22,139 bases of DNA from contig DASWFZ010000092.1 in NCBI GenBank assembly GCA_036393975.1, positions 1-22,139 of the forward strand, read 5' to 3'. The notes below the pieces were generated by a model. That model was not told where the DNA came from and ran no database searches. It worked only from the letters and a program-made list of their open reading frames with translations. A program made the translations under genes and the position numbers. Origin of the DNA: 13-1-40CM-64-14 sp036393975 (GTDB taxonomy: Bacteria > Sysuimicrobiota > Sysuimicrobiia > Sysuimicrobiales > Kaftiobacteriaceae). This document shows, in pieces, positions 15,614-22,139 of this stretch. The number at the start of each line of letters is the position of its first letter. The first letter of the stretch is position 1.

Positions 15614-16000
15614 ATGACGAGCCAAGTAAGACTGGCGGAGATCGGACAGATCAGCGTTCCCGTGCAAGACGTCGAGCGGGCGACAGCCTTCTATCGAGAC
15701 CAATTAAGCATGCGGTATCTGTTCACTGCCCCGCCGGGGCTGGCATTTTTCGCGTGTGGGAGTGTGCGGTTGATGCTGAGCCGTCCGGAGGGGCCGGATC
15801 AGCCGCAGCGCGGGTCCGTCCTCTACTTCCGCGTCAGCGAGATCCAGCAAGCCTACCGGACACTGCTGGAGGGGGGGTCCGGTTCCACGATGCCCCGCAC
15901 CTCATCGCGAAGATGGACACTTACGATTTGTGGATGGCCTTCTTTCTATGACTCCGAAGACAATATGCTGGCGCTCATGGAGGAGGCCCCGCACCGGTGA
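15614..16000 (+). CDS. VOC-fold (glyoxalase/bleomycin-resistance family) protein with compensated frameshift
   Basis: The reading frame of 128 residues begins with IGQISVPVQDVERATAFYRDQL and ends with FYDSEDNMLALMEE, both typical of vicinal-oxygen-chelate proteins. Residues 89-110 do not fit the family. The expected sequence (VRFHDAPHLIAKMDTYDLWM, then AFF) is present in the next frame between a G7 run (15871-15877) and the T run at 15943-15945. One missing G and one extra T would explain this. As it stands the gene encodes a scrambled segment that removes a conserved His. The start at 15614 has GGGGGG at 15603-15608. The 3' end overlaps the convergent DUF72 gene by 26 bp. Sequencing error or genuine decay are both possible; the substrate is unknown. 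Confidence 0.75.
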   Translation: MTSQVRLAEIGQISVPVQDVERATAFYRDQLSMRYLFTAPPGLAFFACGSVRLMLSRPEGPDQPQRGSVLYFRVSEIQQAYRTLLEGGSGSTMPRTSSRRWTLTICGWPSFYDSEDNMLALMEEAPHR

Positions 16001-16694
16001 GCCCGGCAAACTGCCGGGCGTAGTCGGTTGCGGGCGCGCCGTCTTCGTGAGTGAAGTAGGCGTAGACGTCACGTCCTTCGGCGATCCGCGCCGCCGTCCA
16101 CTGCGCCCACCGCGCGAGGTCATCTTCCGAGTAGCGGGATTTGTGGAGCCGTAAGTAGGACACCGGGCCCACGACCTCTGCCGGCTGAGCCTCCTCGTCC
16201 GTTTCCGCGACGCACAGGGCGACCCGGTGCGTGTCCAGCAGCCGGTAGACAGGGTCCTGTCGCCACGTCGCGTGGCGGAATTCCACGACCGCCTGCCCGC
16301 CGGGTCGCAACCCGGTCAGCAACCCGGTTAGTAGTGTCAGGTCGCAGCGCAGCGACGGGGGGAACTGGAAGAGAATGGGCCCCAGGTGAGACCCGAGACC
16401 CCGCAGGCGTTCGAACAGGAACGCGAGATCGCCATCGATATCGACGAGCCGTTTGAGGTGCGTGATACGCCGGTGCGCTTTGACGGCGAACCGAAACTCC
16501 GGCGGCACGGCGCCCGCCCACTGCGCGAGAGTGTGATCTTGCGGGTACCGATAGAAGGTGTTGTTGAGTTCGACCGTCGGGAATGTCCGGCCGTAGAACG
16601 GCAGCATTTGGTCGGTGGGAAGGTCAGCCGGGTAGAACGACCCCTTCCACTCCGGATAACTGAACCCAGACGTTCCGACATACGCGTGCGCCAT
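15975..16694 (-). CDS. DUF72 (YecE-like) protein
   Basis: This 239-residue protein belongs to the DUF72/YecE family, a TIM-barrel-like group of unproven function. Diagnostic segments are VGTSGFSYPEWKGSFYP (6-22), VELNNTFYR (41-49), FQFPPS (109-114) and VEFRHATW (137-144), followed by YLRLHKSRY and a final DVYAYFTHEDGAPATDYA block. It is complete and of normal length. No strong ribosome binding site is seen before the ATG at 16694. It lies 62 bp downstream of ku on the same strand, so it is probably in the ku transcript. Its 3' end overlaps the VOC gene tail by 26 bp on the opposite strand. DUF72 genes near DNA-repair genes have been noted, but a role here is inference. Confidence 0.9.
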   Translation of the reverse strand: MAHAYVGTSGFSYPEWKGSFYPADLPTDQMLPFYGRTFPTVELNNTFYRYPQDHTLAQWAGAVPPEFRFAVKAHRRITHLKRLVDIDGDLAFLFERLRGLGSHLGPILFQFPPSLRCDLTLLTGLLTGLRPGGQAVVEFRHATWRQDPVYRLLDTHRVALCVAETDEEAQPAEVVGPVSYLRLHKSRYSEDDLARWAQWTAARIAEGRDVYAYFTHEDGAPATDYARQFAGLTGAGPPP

Positions 16695-16756
16695 CGTGCC
16701 AGTCTGTGCCCCCGCTCAGGTGGGGACGGGAAGAGGAGAAGAGGGCTGGCCGGAAG

Positions 16757-17617
16757 TTACCGGTGCCGTTCGTGCATCGCGGCCACGCGCGGCGTCCTCT
16801 CTTGCCCACTGCTCGGCCTCACGGGGCGGCGCCGGGATGCAGGCGCCTTCTCGCGGCGCTTCATCTGGAGGCTGCGGCGCAGTGCCTCCATCAGGTCGAC
16901 CACCTTTTCGGGTTTCCGCGTCGGTACGGCTACCGTCTCCCCATCGACCTTTGCCGCGATCACTTTCTGCAGAGCCTCCCGATAGTCATCGCGGTAGTCG
17001 GCGGGTTTGAACTCGGCGATCAGCCCCTCGATGAGCTGCATCGCCATTTTCTTCTCATTGGGGTGAACTTTTGCCTGAACGGGCAGCTCCGGAATGTCAC
17101 CGACCGCGCGGACTTCGTCCGCGTAGTACAGGGTGGACATCACCAGAGTGCCATCGTATGGCCGCACGGCGACGAGGTGTTCTTTCTCCTTGATTACGAC
17201 TTTGCCCACCGCGACCTTCGTGATCTCCCCGAGGGTATCGTGCAGCAGGCGATAGGCCTTCTGCCCCCCTTCGTCGGGGGCGAGGTAGTAGGACTTTTCA
17301 TAGAAGATGGGATCGATTTCGTGCAGGTCGGCGAAGGACGTGACCGCGACCGTCCCAGCTGTTTCCAAGGGGACGCTATCGAGTTCTTCATCAGTCATAG
17401 CGATGAACTTATCTTTCGCGTATTCGTACCCGCGGACCACGTCATTCCAGTCGACGATCTGTTCATGGTGTGGACAGTAGCGTTTGTTTTGAATGGGGGT
17501 CATGCAGCTGCGGTGCAAGAGCCGGAACCGGATGTCCTTCGACTCCGTGGCGCTGTAGAGTTTAACAGGGATGGTGACGAGGCCGAAGGTCAGGTGGCCT
17601 TTCCAAATCGGGCGCAT
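16757..17617 (-). CDS. ku: Ku, DNA end-binding protein of bacterial NHEJ
   Basis: Bacterial Ku forms a homodimeric ring that binds double-strand DNA ends and recruits LigD. This 286-residue protein begins MRPIWKGHLTFGLVTIPVKLYSAT and has the core blocks CPHHEQIVDWNDVVRGYEYAKDKFI, FYEKSYYLAPDEGG, AYRLLHDTL and KEHLVAVRPYDGTLVMSTLYYADEV. Residues 1 to about 195 form the ring domain; 196-250 match the conserved C-terminal helix region (MQLIEGLIAEFKPADYRDDY). The last 40 or so residues are Arg/Lys/Pro-rich, like the basic tails that help DNA binding or threading in other bacterial Ku proteins. GAGGAG lies 7 nt before the ATG. A perfect TATAAT and an inverted repeat lie in its upstream region. Confidence 0.96.
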   Translation of the reverse strand: MRPIWKGHLTFGLVTIPVKLYSATESKDIRFRLLHRSCMTPIQNKRYCPHHEQIVDWNDVVRGYEYAKDKFIAMTDEELDSVPLETAGTVAVTSFADLHEIDPIFYEKSYYLAPDEGGQKAYRLLHDTLGEITKVAVGKVVIKEKEHLVAVRPYDGTLVMSTLYYADEVRAVGDIPELPVQAKVHPNEKKMAMQLIEGLIAEFKPADYRDDYREALQKVIAAKVDGETVAVPTRKPEKVVDLMEALRRSLQMKRREKAPASRRRPVRPSSGQERTPRVAAMHERHR

Positions 17618-17631
17618 CGCGCGGCTCCTCT

Positions 17632-17646
17632 GGCACCCTTGGTGCC
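17632..17646. promoter_or_regulatory. Inverted repeat in the ku leader (possible operator)
   Basis: GGCACC (17632-17637), spacer CTT, GGTGCC (17641-17646) is a perfect 6-bp inverted repeat. It lies between the predicted ku -10 element and its ribosome binding site (17625-17630), directly next to the latter. It could be an operator or a leader hairpin affecting translation. Confidence 0.45.
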
Positions 17647-17670
17647 CTCATGGCGAATGGTTGCGCGCAT

Positions 17671-17701
17671 ATTATACCGCGGGGACTAACCAGTGGGGCA
17701 A
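17671..17701 (-). promoter_or_regulatory. Predicted promoter of ku
   Basis: On the minus strand a perfect TATAAT lies at 17676-17671. The best upstream hexamer is TTGCCC (17701-17696) at a long 19-nt spacing. A start near 17664 would give a leader of about 47 nt that includes the inverted repeat at 17632-17646. Confidence 0.5.
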
Positions 17702-17975
17702 TCTGGAGGGGACCGCCGGGGCCGGGAGACCCCCGATGGGTCAGCGCTTTCCCTCAGCATCCAGCGCCTTAACCTGGACGTCCAGACAAGATCTGTGGCC
17801 GCTAAGACGATGCCCCGCCCGCAGAATGCGGCAAACGCCCACCGATCAATGATAAGGCTGTAGAGAGGAGATGGGAGGAAGCGCATCGGCGGGCGCCAAA
17901 TTCACCCGTAGAGAGTTGCGGGGTCGTGGATGAATTGGACACTCCACGCATATTTATGGTCACCCGTGAGATCGT
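17702..17975. other. Non-coding part of the divergent gap between ku and the next gene
   Basis: The whole gap between ku and the gene at 17976 is 358 bp. Apart from the ku promoter and leader elements I see no gene, RNA or clear promoter here. Open frames in this stretch have no ribosome site and random composition. Confidence 0.55.
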
Positions 17976-18569
17976 ATGACGCCTGAACTCAAATTCTTCT
18001 TCAGGTACTGGTCCCTCACATTCGCCGTCGTATTCTTTTACATATTCGCGTTTGCCGTGGCGGGTTTAGACGTCTGGGACCAAGTGATGGAGATCGTCCG
18101 CAAGCGGCGCAAGGAGCTGATTCCGAAAGGACCGACCCTCGATCCCAACCCGCTTAAGGGGAAGACCATTGCGGAGACGTTGGGGAGTGGACCAGGCCAG
18201 CAACTCGACGAGAAGCGCCGCTGGATCTTGGAGCGGGCCACGGAAGTGGCGAAGAAGCTTGAGCTCAAAGTCCGGATCGTCGTGCTGGAAGATTCGTTGG
18301 GACACCCCTTCGTCCATCTCCATGATGGCAAGCAGCTAAAGACCTACCGCGTGGATAAGACGTGGGTCGCAGAGGCGAGGGCGGGGAACGCGCAGCGAGA
18401 GCAGCAGATCCGTGACTTGCTGGAGCGTTACCTGGCGAGTGATTTTCTCGGGCGCAAAGATCTCCGACCTAAGCAGACCACCGAGTTGGCACGCGAAGCC
18501 GCAAGCAAACCCGCCCCTGCTCGTCCCCCCGGCCCGACCACATCGGGATCGGGCGATCAGCCCTCCTGA
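17976..18569 (+). CDS. Membrane-anchored protein of unknown function
   Basis: I do not recognise this 197-residue protein. Residues about 10-31 (YWSLTFAVVFFYIFAFAVAG) form a single aromatic-rich membrane segment. A charged region KRRKELIP follows it directly, which suggests that the C-terminal part is cytosolic. The middle (about 75-150) is a compact charged domain with predicted alternating helix and strand (EKRRWILERATEVAKKLELK, VRIVVLEDSLGHPFVHLHDG), and the last 30 residues are Pro/Ser/Gly-rich and probably disordered. There is no strong ribosome site; GTGAG lies just before the ATG. Consistent codon use, the coherent TM segment and the lack of a competing frame support it. Neighbours give no functional hint. 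Confidence 0.68.
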   Translation: MTPELKFFFRYWSLTFAVVFFYIFAFAVAGLDVWDQVMEIVRKRRKELIPKGPTLDPNPLKGKTIAETLGSGPGQQLDEKRRWILERATEVAKKLELKVRIVVLEDSLGHPFVHLHDGKQLKTYRVDKTWVAEARAGNAQREQQIRDLLERYLASDFLGRKDLRPKQTTELAREAASKPAPARPPGPTTSGSGDQPS

Positions 18570-18608
18570 TCATTTCCACTCTGGTGGTCACCCGAAGTGC
18601 CCAAAGCG

Positions 18609-18670
18609 CGGCGTGCGGTATTTCCCTGGACTTGTAGTCTGGATGTAGCGTGAAATGCCACTTGCGCCGA
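18609..18670. repeat. Imperfect inverted repeat with nested hairpin
   Basis: GGTATTTC (18617-18624) can pair with GAAATGCC (18652-18659) with one G-U pair. Inside lies a small hairpin GACT-TGT-AGTC (18629-18639), and the outer flanks CGGCG and CGCCG could extend the stem. It lies between the membrane-anchored protein gene and the 3' end of tRNA-Pro, both of which read toward it. A termination or processing role is possible, but no T-run is present. Confidence 0.35.
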
Positions 18671-18695
18671 TAATACGGGGGTGAGGACCTGGGAA

Positions 18696-18770
18696 TGGTC
18701 GGGGCGGCCGGATTTGAACCGGCGACCTCATGGTCCCAAACCATGCGCGCTACCGCTGCGCTACGCCCCG
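18696..18770 (-). tRNA. tRNA-Pro (anticodon UGG)
   Basis: The minus strand folds as a complete tRNA. The acceptor is CGGGGCG (18770-18764) with CGCCCCG and discriminator A at 18699. The D stem is GCGC/GCGC, the anticodon stem CATGG/CCATG with loop TTTGGGA (anticodon TGG), and the T arm GCCGG-TTCAAAT-CCGGC. The 3' CCA is encoded (18698-18696). The C1-G72 first pair and the anticodon both fit bacterial tRNA-Pro. Confidence 0.95.
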
Positions 18771-18779
18771 GTCACCAGG

Positions 18780-18808
18780 ATCGTAGCATGCACCTTAGAG
18801 TGGGTCAA
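18780..18808 (-). promoter_or_regulatory. Promoter of tRNA-Pro
   Basis: On the minus strand TTGACC (18808-18803) and TACGAT (18785-18780) are exactly 17 nt apart. The -10 ends 9 nt before the mature tRNA 5' end at 18770, so transcription should start only a few bases upstream. Confidence 0.68.
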
Positions 18809-18887
18809 ACAATCGCAGTGCATCTGCCCGCGGGGGACCTCTTGATCTTTTCCTCCGGAGCAGGTGGAGGCGCGAGGACCGCGTGCC

Positions 18888-20378
18888 ATGATCCTGCGTC
18901 CTGACGGCCTGGGGACAGAACCCGTGGCCGTCGTCGTCATTGGCGCCACCGGCGACCTATCCCAGCGGCTGCTGCTGCCCGCATTGTATCGCCTCCAAAG
19001 TGAAGGCGCCGTCTCTCCGTCCCTCGCCGTGGTCGGGATGTCTCGACGCCCGATGACCCACGACCAGTTCCGCACTTTTGCGCGTGATGGTGTCGCGCAG
19101 AGCACCAAGGTCGATCCCGCAAGTTGGGGCGCGTTTGCCGAGCGGTTGTTCTACGTCTCTGCCGACTCCATAAAAGAGGGCGACTACGCCCACCTCGCCC
19201 GGATGCTGTCTGAGGTCGAGCCGCGCTTTGCGACCGGCGGGAACCGGCTATTCTATTTGGCCGCACCCCCCTCCACCTATGAGATGATCCTGACCCATCT
19301 CGGGCACAGCGAACTCGTCCGCTACGGAGGGGGCGCGCCGTGGACCCGCGTCATCATCGAGAAACCGTTTGGGCACGACGAAGCTTCGGCGCGCCGGTTG
19401 GATGCACTCATCGACCGCGTGATCGGGGAGCAGTCGTGTTTCCGCATCGATCACTACTTGGGCAAAGAGACCGTGCAGAACATGCTGGTCTTCCGGTTTG
19501 CGAACACCGTGTTCGAGCCTGTGTGGGATCGACGGTATGTCGACCACGTCCAAATCTCCTTTGTTGAGGACATCGGCGTGGGGGGCCGGGGTCCCTTCTA
19601 CGAGGAAGTCGGGGTCGTGCGCGACGTGGTGCAGAACCACGTCTTGCAGTTGCTGGCGATTATCGCGATGGAACCCCCCGTCGTCTTCGACGCCGAGGGG
19701 TTCCGCAACGAGAAGGCTAAGGTGCTGCGGGCCATCCCCCCCGTGCGGCCGGAACACGCCGTCCGCGGGCAGTATGGGGCAGGGGTGGTCCGCGGTGTCC
19801 AGGTGCCCGCGTATCGGGACGAGGCGGGGATCGGCCGGGCGTCGACGACGCCGACGTACGCAGCGATGCGGCTGCAGATCGATAACTGGCGGTGGGCCGA
19901 TGTCCCGTTTTACTTGCGCGCCGGCAAGCGGCTGGCACAAAAGGACACGGAGGTCGTTGTCGTGTTCCGCCAGCCCCCGCTGCGACTCTTTCGCGACTAC
20001 GACATGGCAGGGATGGACCACAACGTCTTGGCCTTCAAGACGACCGACGATCAGAAGATTATGTTGCGCTTCGCCGCCCGTGTGCCCGGCCACAAGACTC
20101 AAATCCGGTCCGTCGCGTTGGACTTTTCCTATCATGACTTTGGCGAGCCCGAACATCCGCCGTATGAGCATCTCCTCCTGGATGCCCTCCGGGGCGTCCA
20201 GACCTCGTTCCCACGCCGGGACGAAGTGGAGCTCCAGTGGGCCATTGTCGACCCGCTCCTGCGCTACTGGGAGGAGCACCCGCCGCAGGACTTCCCCAAC
20301 TACGCGGCCGGTTCTGCGGGACCCCAACAAGCAGATGAGTTACTGGTGCGGGAGGGGCGGCGGTGGCGAGCCGACTAG
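18888..20378 (+). CDS. zwf: Glucose-6-phosphate 1-dehydrogenase
   Basis: This 496-residue cytosolic enzyme oxidises glucose-6-phosphate to 6-phosphogluconolactone, reducing NAD(P)+, the first step of the oxidative pentose phosphate and Entner-Doudoroff routes. Visible motifs are the nucleotide loop GATGDLSQR (19-27), EKPFGHD (158-164), the substrate-binding signature RIDHYLGKE (186-194) and the catalytic-base region DVVQNH with His251. Length is normal. The Lys that normally follows this loop (R-K-L-L-P in most homologues) is Leu28 here. The ATG at 18888 is chosen because the fold begins soon after it and GAGG lies 10 nt upstream; a GTG at 18864 would add eight residues. It is divergent from tRNA-Pro, and the moxR gene follows with its own promoter. 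Confidence 0.95.
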   Translation: MILRPDGLGTEPVAVVVIGATGDLSQRLLLPALYRLQSEGAVSPSLAVVGMSRRPMTHDQFRTFARDGVAQSTKVDPASWGAFAERLFYVSADSIKEGDYAHLARMLSEVEPRFATGGNRLFYLAAPPSTYEMILTHLGHSELVRYGGGAPWTRVIIEKPFGHDEASARRLDALIDRVIGEQSCFRIDHYLGKETVQNMLVFRFANTVFEPVWDRRYVDHVQISFVEDIGVGGRGPFYEEVGVVRDVVQNHVLQLLAIIAMEPPVVFDAEGFRNEKAKVLRAIPPVRPEHAVRGQYGAGVVRGVQVPAYRDEAGIGRASTTPTYAAMRLQIDNWRWADVPFYLRAGKRLAQKDTEVVVVFRQPPLRLFRDYDMAGMDHNVLAFKTTDDQKIMLRFAARVPGHKTQIRSVALDFSYHDFGEPEHPPYEHLLLDALRGVQTSFPRRDEVELQWAIVDPLLRYWEEHPPQDFPNYAAGSAGPQQADELLVREGRRWRAD

Positions 20379-20445
20379 TCTCGTGGCCAGCCTCCGTGCC
20401 AGGGTCCTGCGGAGGAGCCGGACTGTCCTGTGATGTCGCCCTTGA

Positions 20446-20474
20446 TTGACCTTCCAAGGAGGCCGGTGTAGGAT
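20446..20474 (+). promoter_or_regulatory. Predicted promoter of the moxR-DUF58 unit
   Basis: TTGACC (20446-20451) and TAGGAT (20469-20474) are separated by exactly 17 nt. They lie in the 126-bp gap after zwf, about 30 nt before the moxR start codon. The pattern resembles the tRNA-Pro promoter in this window. Confidence 0.6.
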
Positions 20475-20504
20475 GCAGCCAACATTGACAGGAGGAACGA
20501 AAGG

Positions 20505-21530
20505 ATGAAGCTGCCCGTCGAGACCTTCCAGCAAGCGTCGACCACGATGCGCAACGTCTTGGTCGAGATCAAGAAAGTCATCGTCGGCCAGGACCTCATG
20601 CTGGAGCGGATTCTGGTTGCCCTCCTCGCCCGCGGGCACGTGCTGATCGAAGGTGTGCCGGGCTTGGCCAAGACGCTGGCGGTCAAGACGACGGCTCGGG
20701 TGATCGAGGCGGAGTTTAAACGGATTCAATTCACGCCGGATCTCGTTCCCGCCGACCTCATTGGGACACGGATCTACAATCAGCACACAGGAACCTTTGA
20801 TACTGAGCTAGGTCCTGTGTTTGCCAATCTCGTGCTCGCCGATGAGATCAACCGTGCCCCGGCCAAAGTCCAGTCGGCCCTGCTCGAGGCGATGCAAGAG
20901 CACCAGGTCACGATCGGTAAGCAGACGTTTGCGCTGCCCAACCCGTTTTTGGTCCTCGCGACCGAAAACCCGATTGAGAGCGAAGGGACGTATCCGCTTC
21001 CGGAAGCCCAGGTCGACCGCTTCATGTTTAAGGTGGTGATCACCTATCCCAGCGTGCTGGAGGAGGTGACGGTCGTGGACCGGATGGCGGTGAAACCTCC
21101 AGAGGTCCAGCCGGTCATCCGTGCCAGCGAGCTTCTGGAAATGCAGGGCGTAGCGGACGCGGTGTATGTTCATCCCAAGCTCACCGAGTACGCGGTCACA
21201 CTGGCCAATGCCACGCGTCGGCCACAGGAAGTCGGACTGGCGGAACTAGCAGTTTACATCTCCTACGGCAGCAGTCCGCGGGCGTCACTAAACATGATCA
21301 TCGGTGCCAAGGCTCTGGCCCTGATTCGAGGCCGTGAATACGTCCTGCCCGAGGATGTCCGCGACATTGCCCCGGAAGTGATGCGCCACCGCCTCGTCCT
21401 GTCGTATGAAGCGCTGGCCCAAAACATCACAGGGGACCATATCGTCGCCCGTGTTCTAGAGCGCCTGCCCGCGCCCCGCGTCCACTTTGGCGATCCATAC
21501 GACGCCGCCAAGGCGGCGCCCACGGGTTGA
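20505..21530 (+). CDS. MoxR-family AAA+ ATPase
   Basis: MoxR ATPases act as chaperones, often for vWA-domain partners encoded next door. This 341-residue protein has Walker A GVPGLAKT (50-57), Walker B LVLADEINRAP (109-119), the typical SALLEAMQEHQVTIG segment, sensor 1 LATENPIE (151-158), LPEAQVDRFMFKV with an arginine-finger candidate at Arg172, and a C-terminal lid with GASPRAS-like SSPRASLNMI followed by YVLPEDVRDIAPEVMRHRLVLSYEA. Length and motifs are complete. GGAGG lies at 20491-20495, nine nt before the ATG. The DUF58 gene starts 16 nt after its stop, the classic MoxR-DUF58 operon order. No promoter is needed between them. Confidence 0.95.
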   Translation: MKLPVETFQQASTTMRNVLVEIKKVIVGQDLMLERILVALLARGHVLIEGVPGLAKTLAVKTTARVIEAEFKRIQFTPDLVPADLIGTRIYNQHTGTFDTELGPVFANLVLADEINRAPAKVQSALLEAMQEHQVTIGKQTFALPNPFLVLATENPIESEGTYPLPEAQVDRFMFKVVITYPSVLEEVTVVDRMAVKPPEVQPVIRASELLEMQGVADAVYVHPKLTEYAVTLANATRRPQEVGLAELAVYISYGSSPRASLNMIIGAKALALIRGREYVLPEDVRDIAPEVMRHRLVLSYEALAQNITGDHIVARVLERLPAPRVHFGDPYDAAKAAPTG

Positions 21531-21545
21531 CCCGGGCAGCCTTCC

Positions 21546-22139
21546 ATGGAGACGCCTGAGAGCATCCTGCGGCGTCTAGAGTTCAAGGTCGTCCGCCGGC
21601 TGGACGGCTTCCTCTTCGGGGACTACACCGGTGTCTTCTATGGCCCGAGCCTCGATTTGGCCGAAGTGCGGGAGTATCAGCCCGGCGACGAGGTCCGCCG
21701 CATCGATTGGAACGTCACCGCGCGTATGGCCCGGCTGTTTGTCCGGCAGTACCGTGAGGAACGAGAGCTCACCGCCTGGCTGCTTGTGGATCTATCGCCC
21801 TCGATGGCGTTTGGCACCCGCCGCCAGCTAAAACGCGAGACAGCCGCAGAATTCGCGGGCGTCGCGGGCTACATCGCGGCCCGGCATGGCGACAAAATCG
21901 GCCTTCTGGGATTCCCCGGTCGCGATGTCTACGTCCCCCCTCGAGGCGGACGGGTGCACGTGCTGCGGATTTTGAACACTCTGCAGCAAGCTGCCACGCG
22001 TGGCGATGGACGTGGGCTTGGCGAGGGGCTGCGGCAGGCTGCGCGGGCCTTGAAGCGGCGCAGCTTAGTGTTTCTGGTCTCCGACTTCCTGGCCGCCGAC
22101 GGCTGGGCGAGACCTCTGCAGGAGTTAGCGCGGCGCCAT
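21546..22139 (+). CDS. DUF58 (vWA-like) protein, 3' end beyond window
   Basis: An open frame of 198 codons runs from the ATG at 21546 to the last base of the window. It shows the DUF58 signature REYQPGDEVRRIDWNVTAR (residues 42-60) and then a von Willebrand A-like beginning LLVDLSPSMAFG, in which DLSPS (82-86) fits a metal-ion-dependent adhesion site (DxSxS). RHGDKIGLLGF and SLVFLVSDF continue the fold. Full-length members are usually about 290-430 residues, so perhaps a third or more is missing. There is no strong ribosome site, and its start lies 16 nt after the moxR stop, suggesting translational coupling. It is probably the client or partner of the MoxR ATPase; the process served is not visible here. 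Confidence 0.92.
   Translation, partial: METPESILRRLEFKVVRRLDGFLFGDYTGVFYGPSLDLAEVREYQPGDEVRRIDWNVTARMARLFVRQYREERELTAWLLVDLSPSMAFGTRRQLKRETAAEFAGVAGYIAARHGDKIGLLGFPGRDVYVPPRGGRVHVLRILNTLQQAATRGDGRGLGEGLRQAARALKRRSLVFLVSDFLAADGWARPLQELARRH

Noticed and set aside
15871..15877. Programmed ribosomal frameshift at the G7 run in the VOC gene
   Set aside because: A second, opposite shift 69 bases later would also be needed to return to frame, so paired indels or consensus errors are simpler.
18697..18905. Plus-strand frame beginning MVGAAGFEPATSWSQT
   Set aside because: This is the familiar spurious translation of the antisense strand of a tRNA gene; the tRNA-Pro fold explains the sequence.

Overview
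The window is 22 kb of GC-rich bacterial DNA with short gaps, strong GGAGG-type ribosome binding sites and sigma-70-like promoters. I read 20 protein genes, a partial tmRNA gene and one tRNA gene. An amidase with copper-amine-oxidase-like and AMIN domains, a predicted F420-type LLM oxidoreductase, Ku plus LigD, and an HTH-TPR receptor with a small secreted peptide together suggest a Terrabacteria-type lineage (Bacillota-like, Chloroflexota, Armatimonadota or a neighbouring candidate phylum). The sequence does not settle which. I see no phage, transposase or CRISPR array.

Layout. Bases 1-289 (minus) are most of a tmRNA gene (ssrA), cut by the window edge before its tRNA-like 3' end. A four-TM membrane protein lies just upstream of it, followed by a divergent aldo/keto reductase. 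Bases 2815-4594 hold the most interesting locus: three 11-bp tandem repeats overlapping a promoter, a 48-residue secreted pro-peptide carrying the nonapeptide VAGDIGPGS twice, an intercistronic hairpin, and a 439-residue XRE-HTH/TPR regulator. This has the architecture of an RRNPP-type peptide quorum-sensing cassette. Next come a small zinc-ribbon protein, a quinone oxidoreductase, and a minus-strand pair of an LLM oxidoreductase and a Tat-exported dienelactone-hydrolase-like protein.

Bases 8665-12705 form a plus-strand housekeeping run: exported cell-wall amidase, MBL-fold hydrolase, RNase PH, and RdgB-type nucleotide sanitiser. Bases 12723-17617 form a non-homologous end-joining island, with ku, a DUF72 gene and a three-domain ligD on the minus strand and a frameshifted VOC-fold gene on the plus strand between them. 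The last part holds an unrecognised membrane-anchored protein, tRNA-Pro(UGG), glucose-6-phosphate dehydrogenase, and a MoxR ATPase followed by a DUF58 protein cut off by the window end.

How the genes work together. Ku and LigD should form a two-component double-strand-break repair system. RNase PH and RdgB are a widespread pairing. MoxR and DUF58 form a chaperone/vWA-like pair. The pro-peptide and the TPR regulator are proposed to be signal and receptor, with the tandem repeats as the likely control site.
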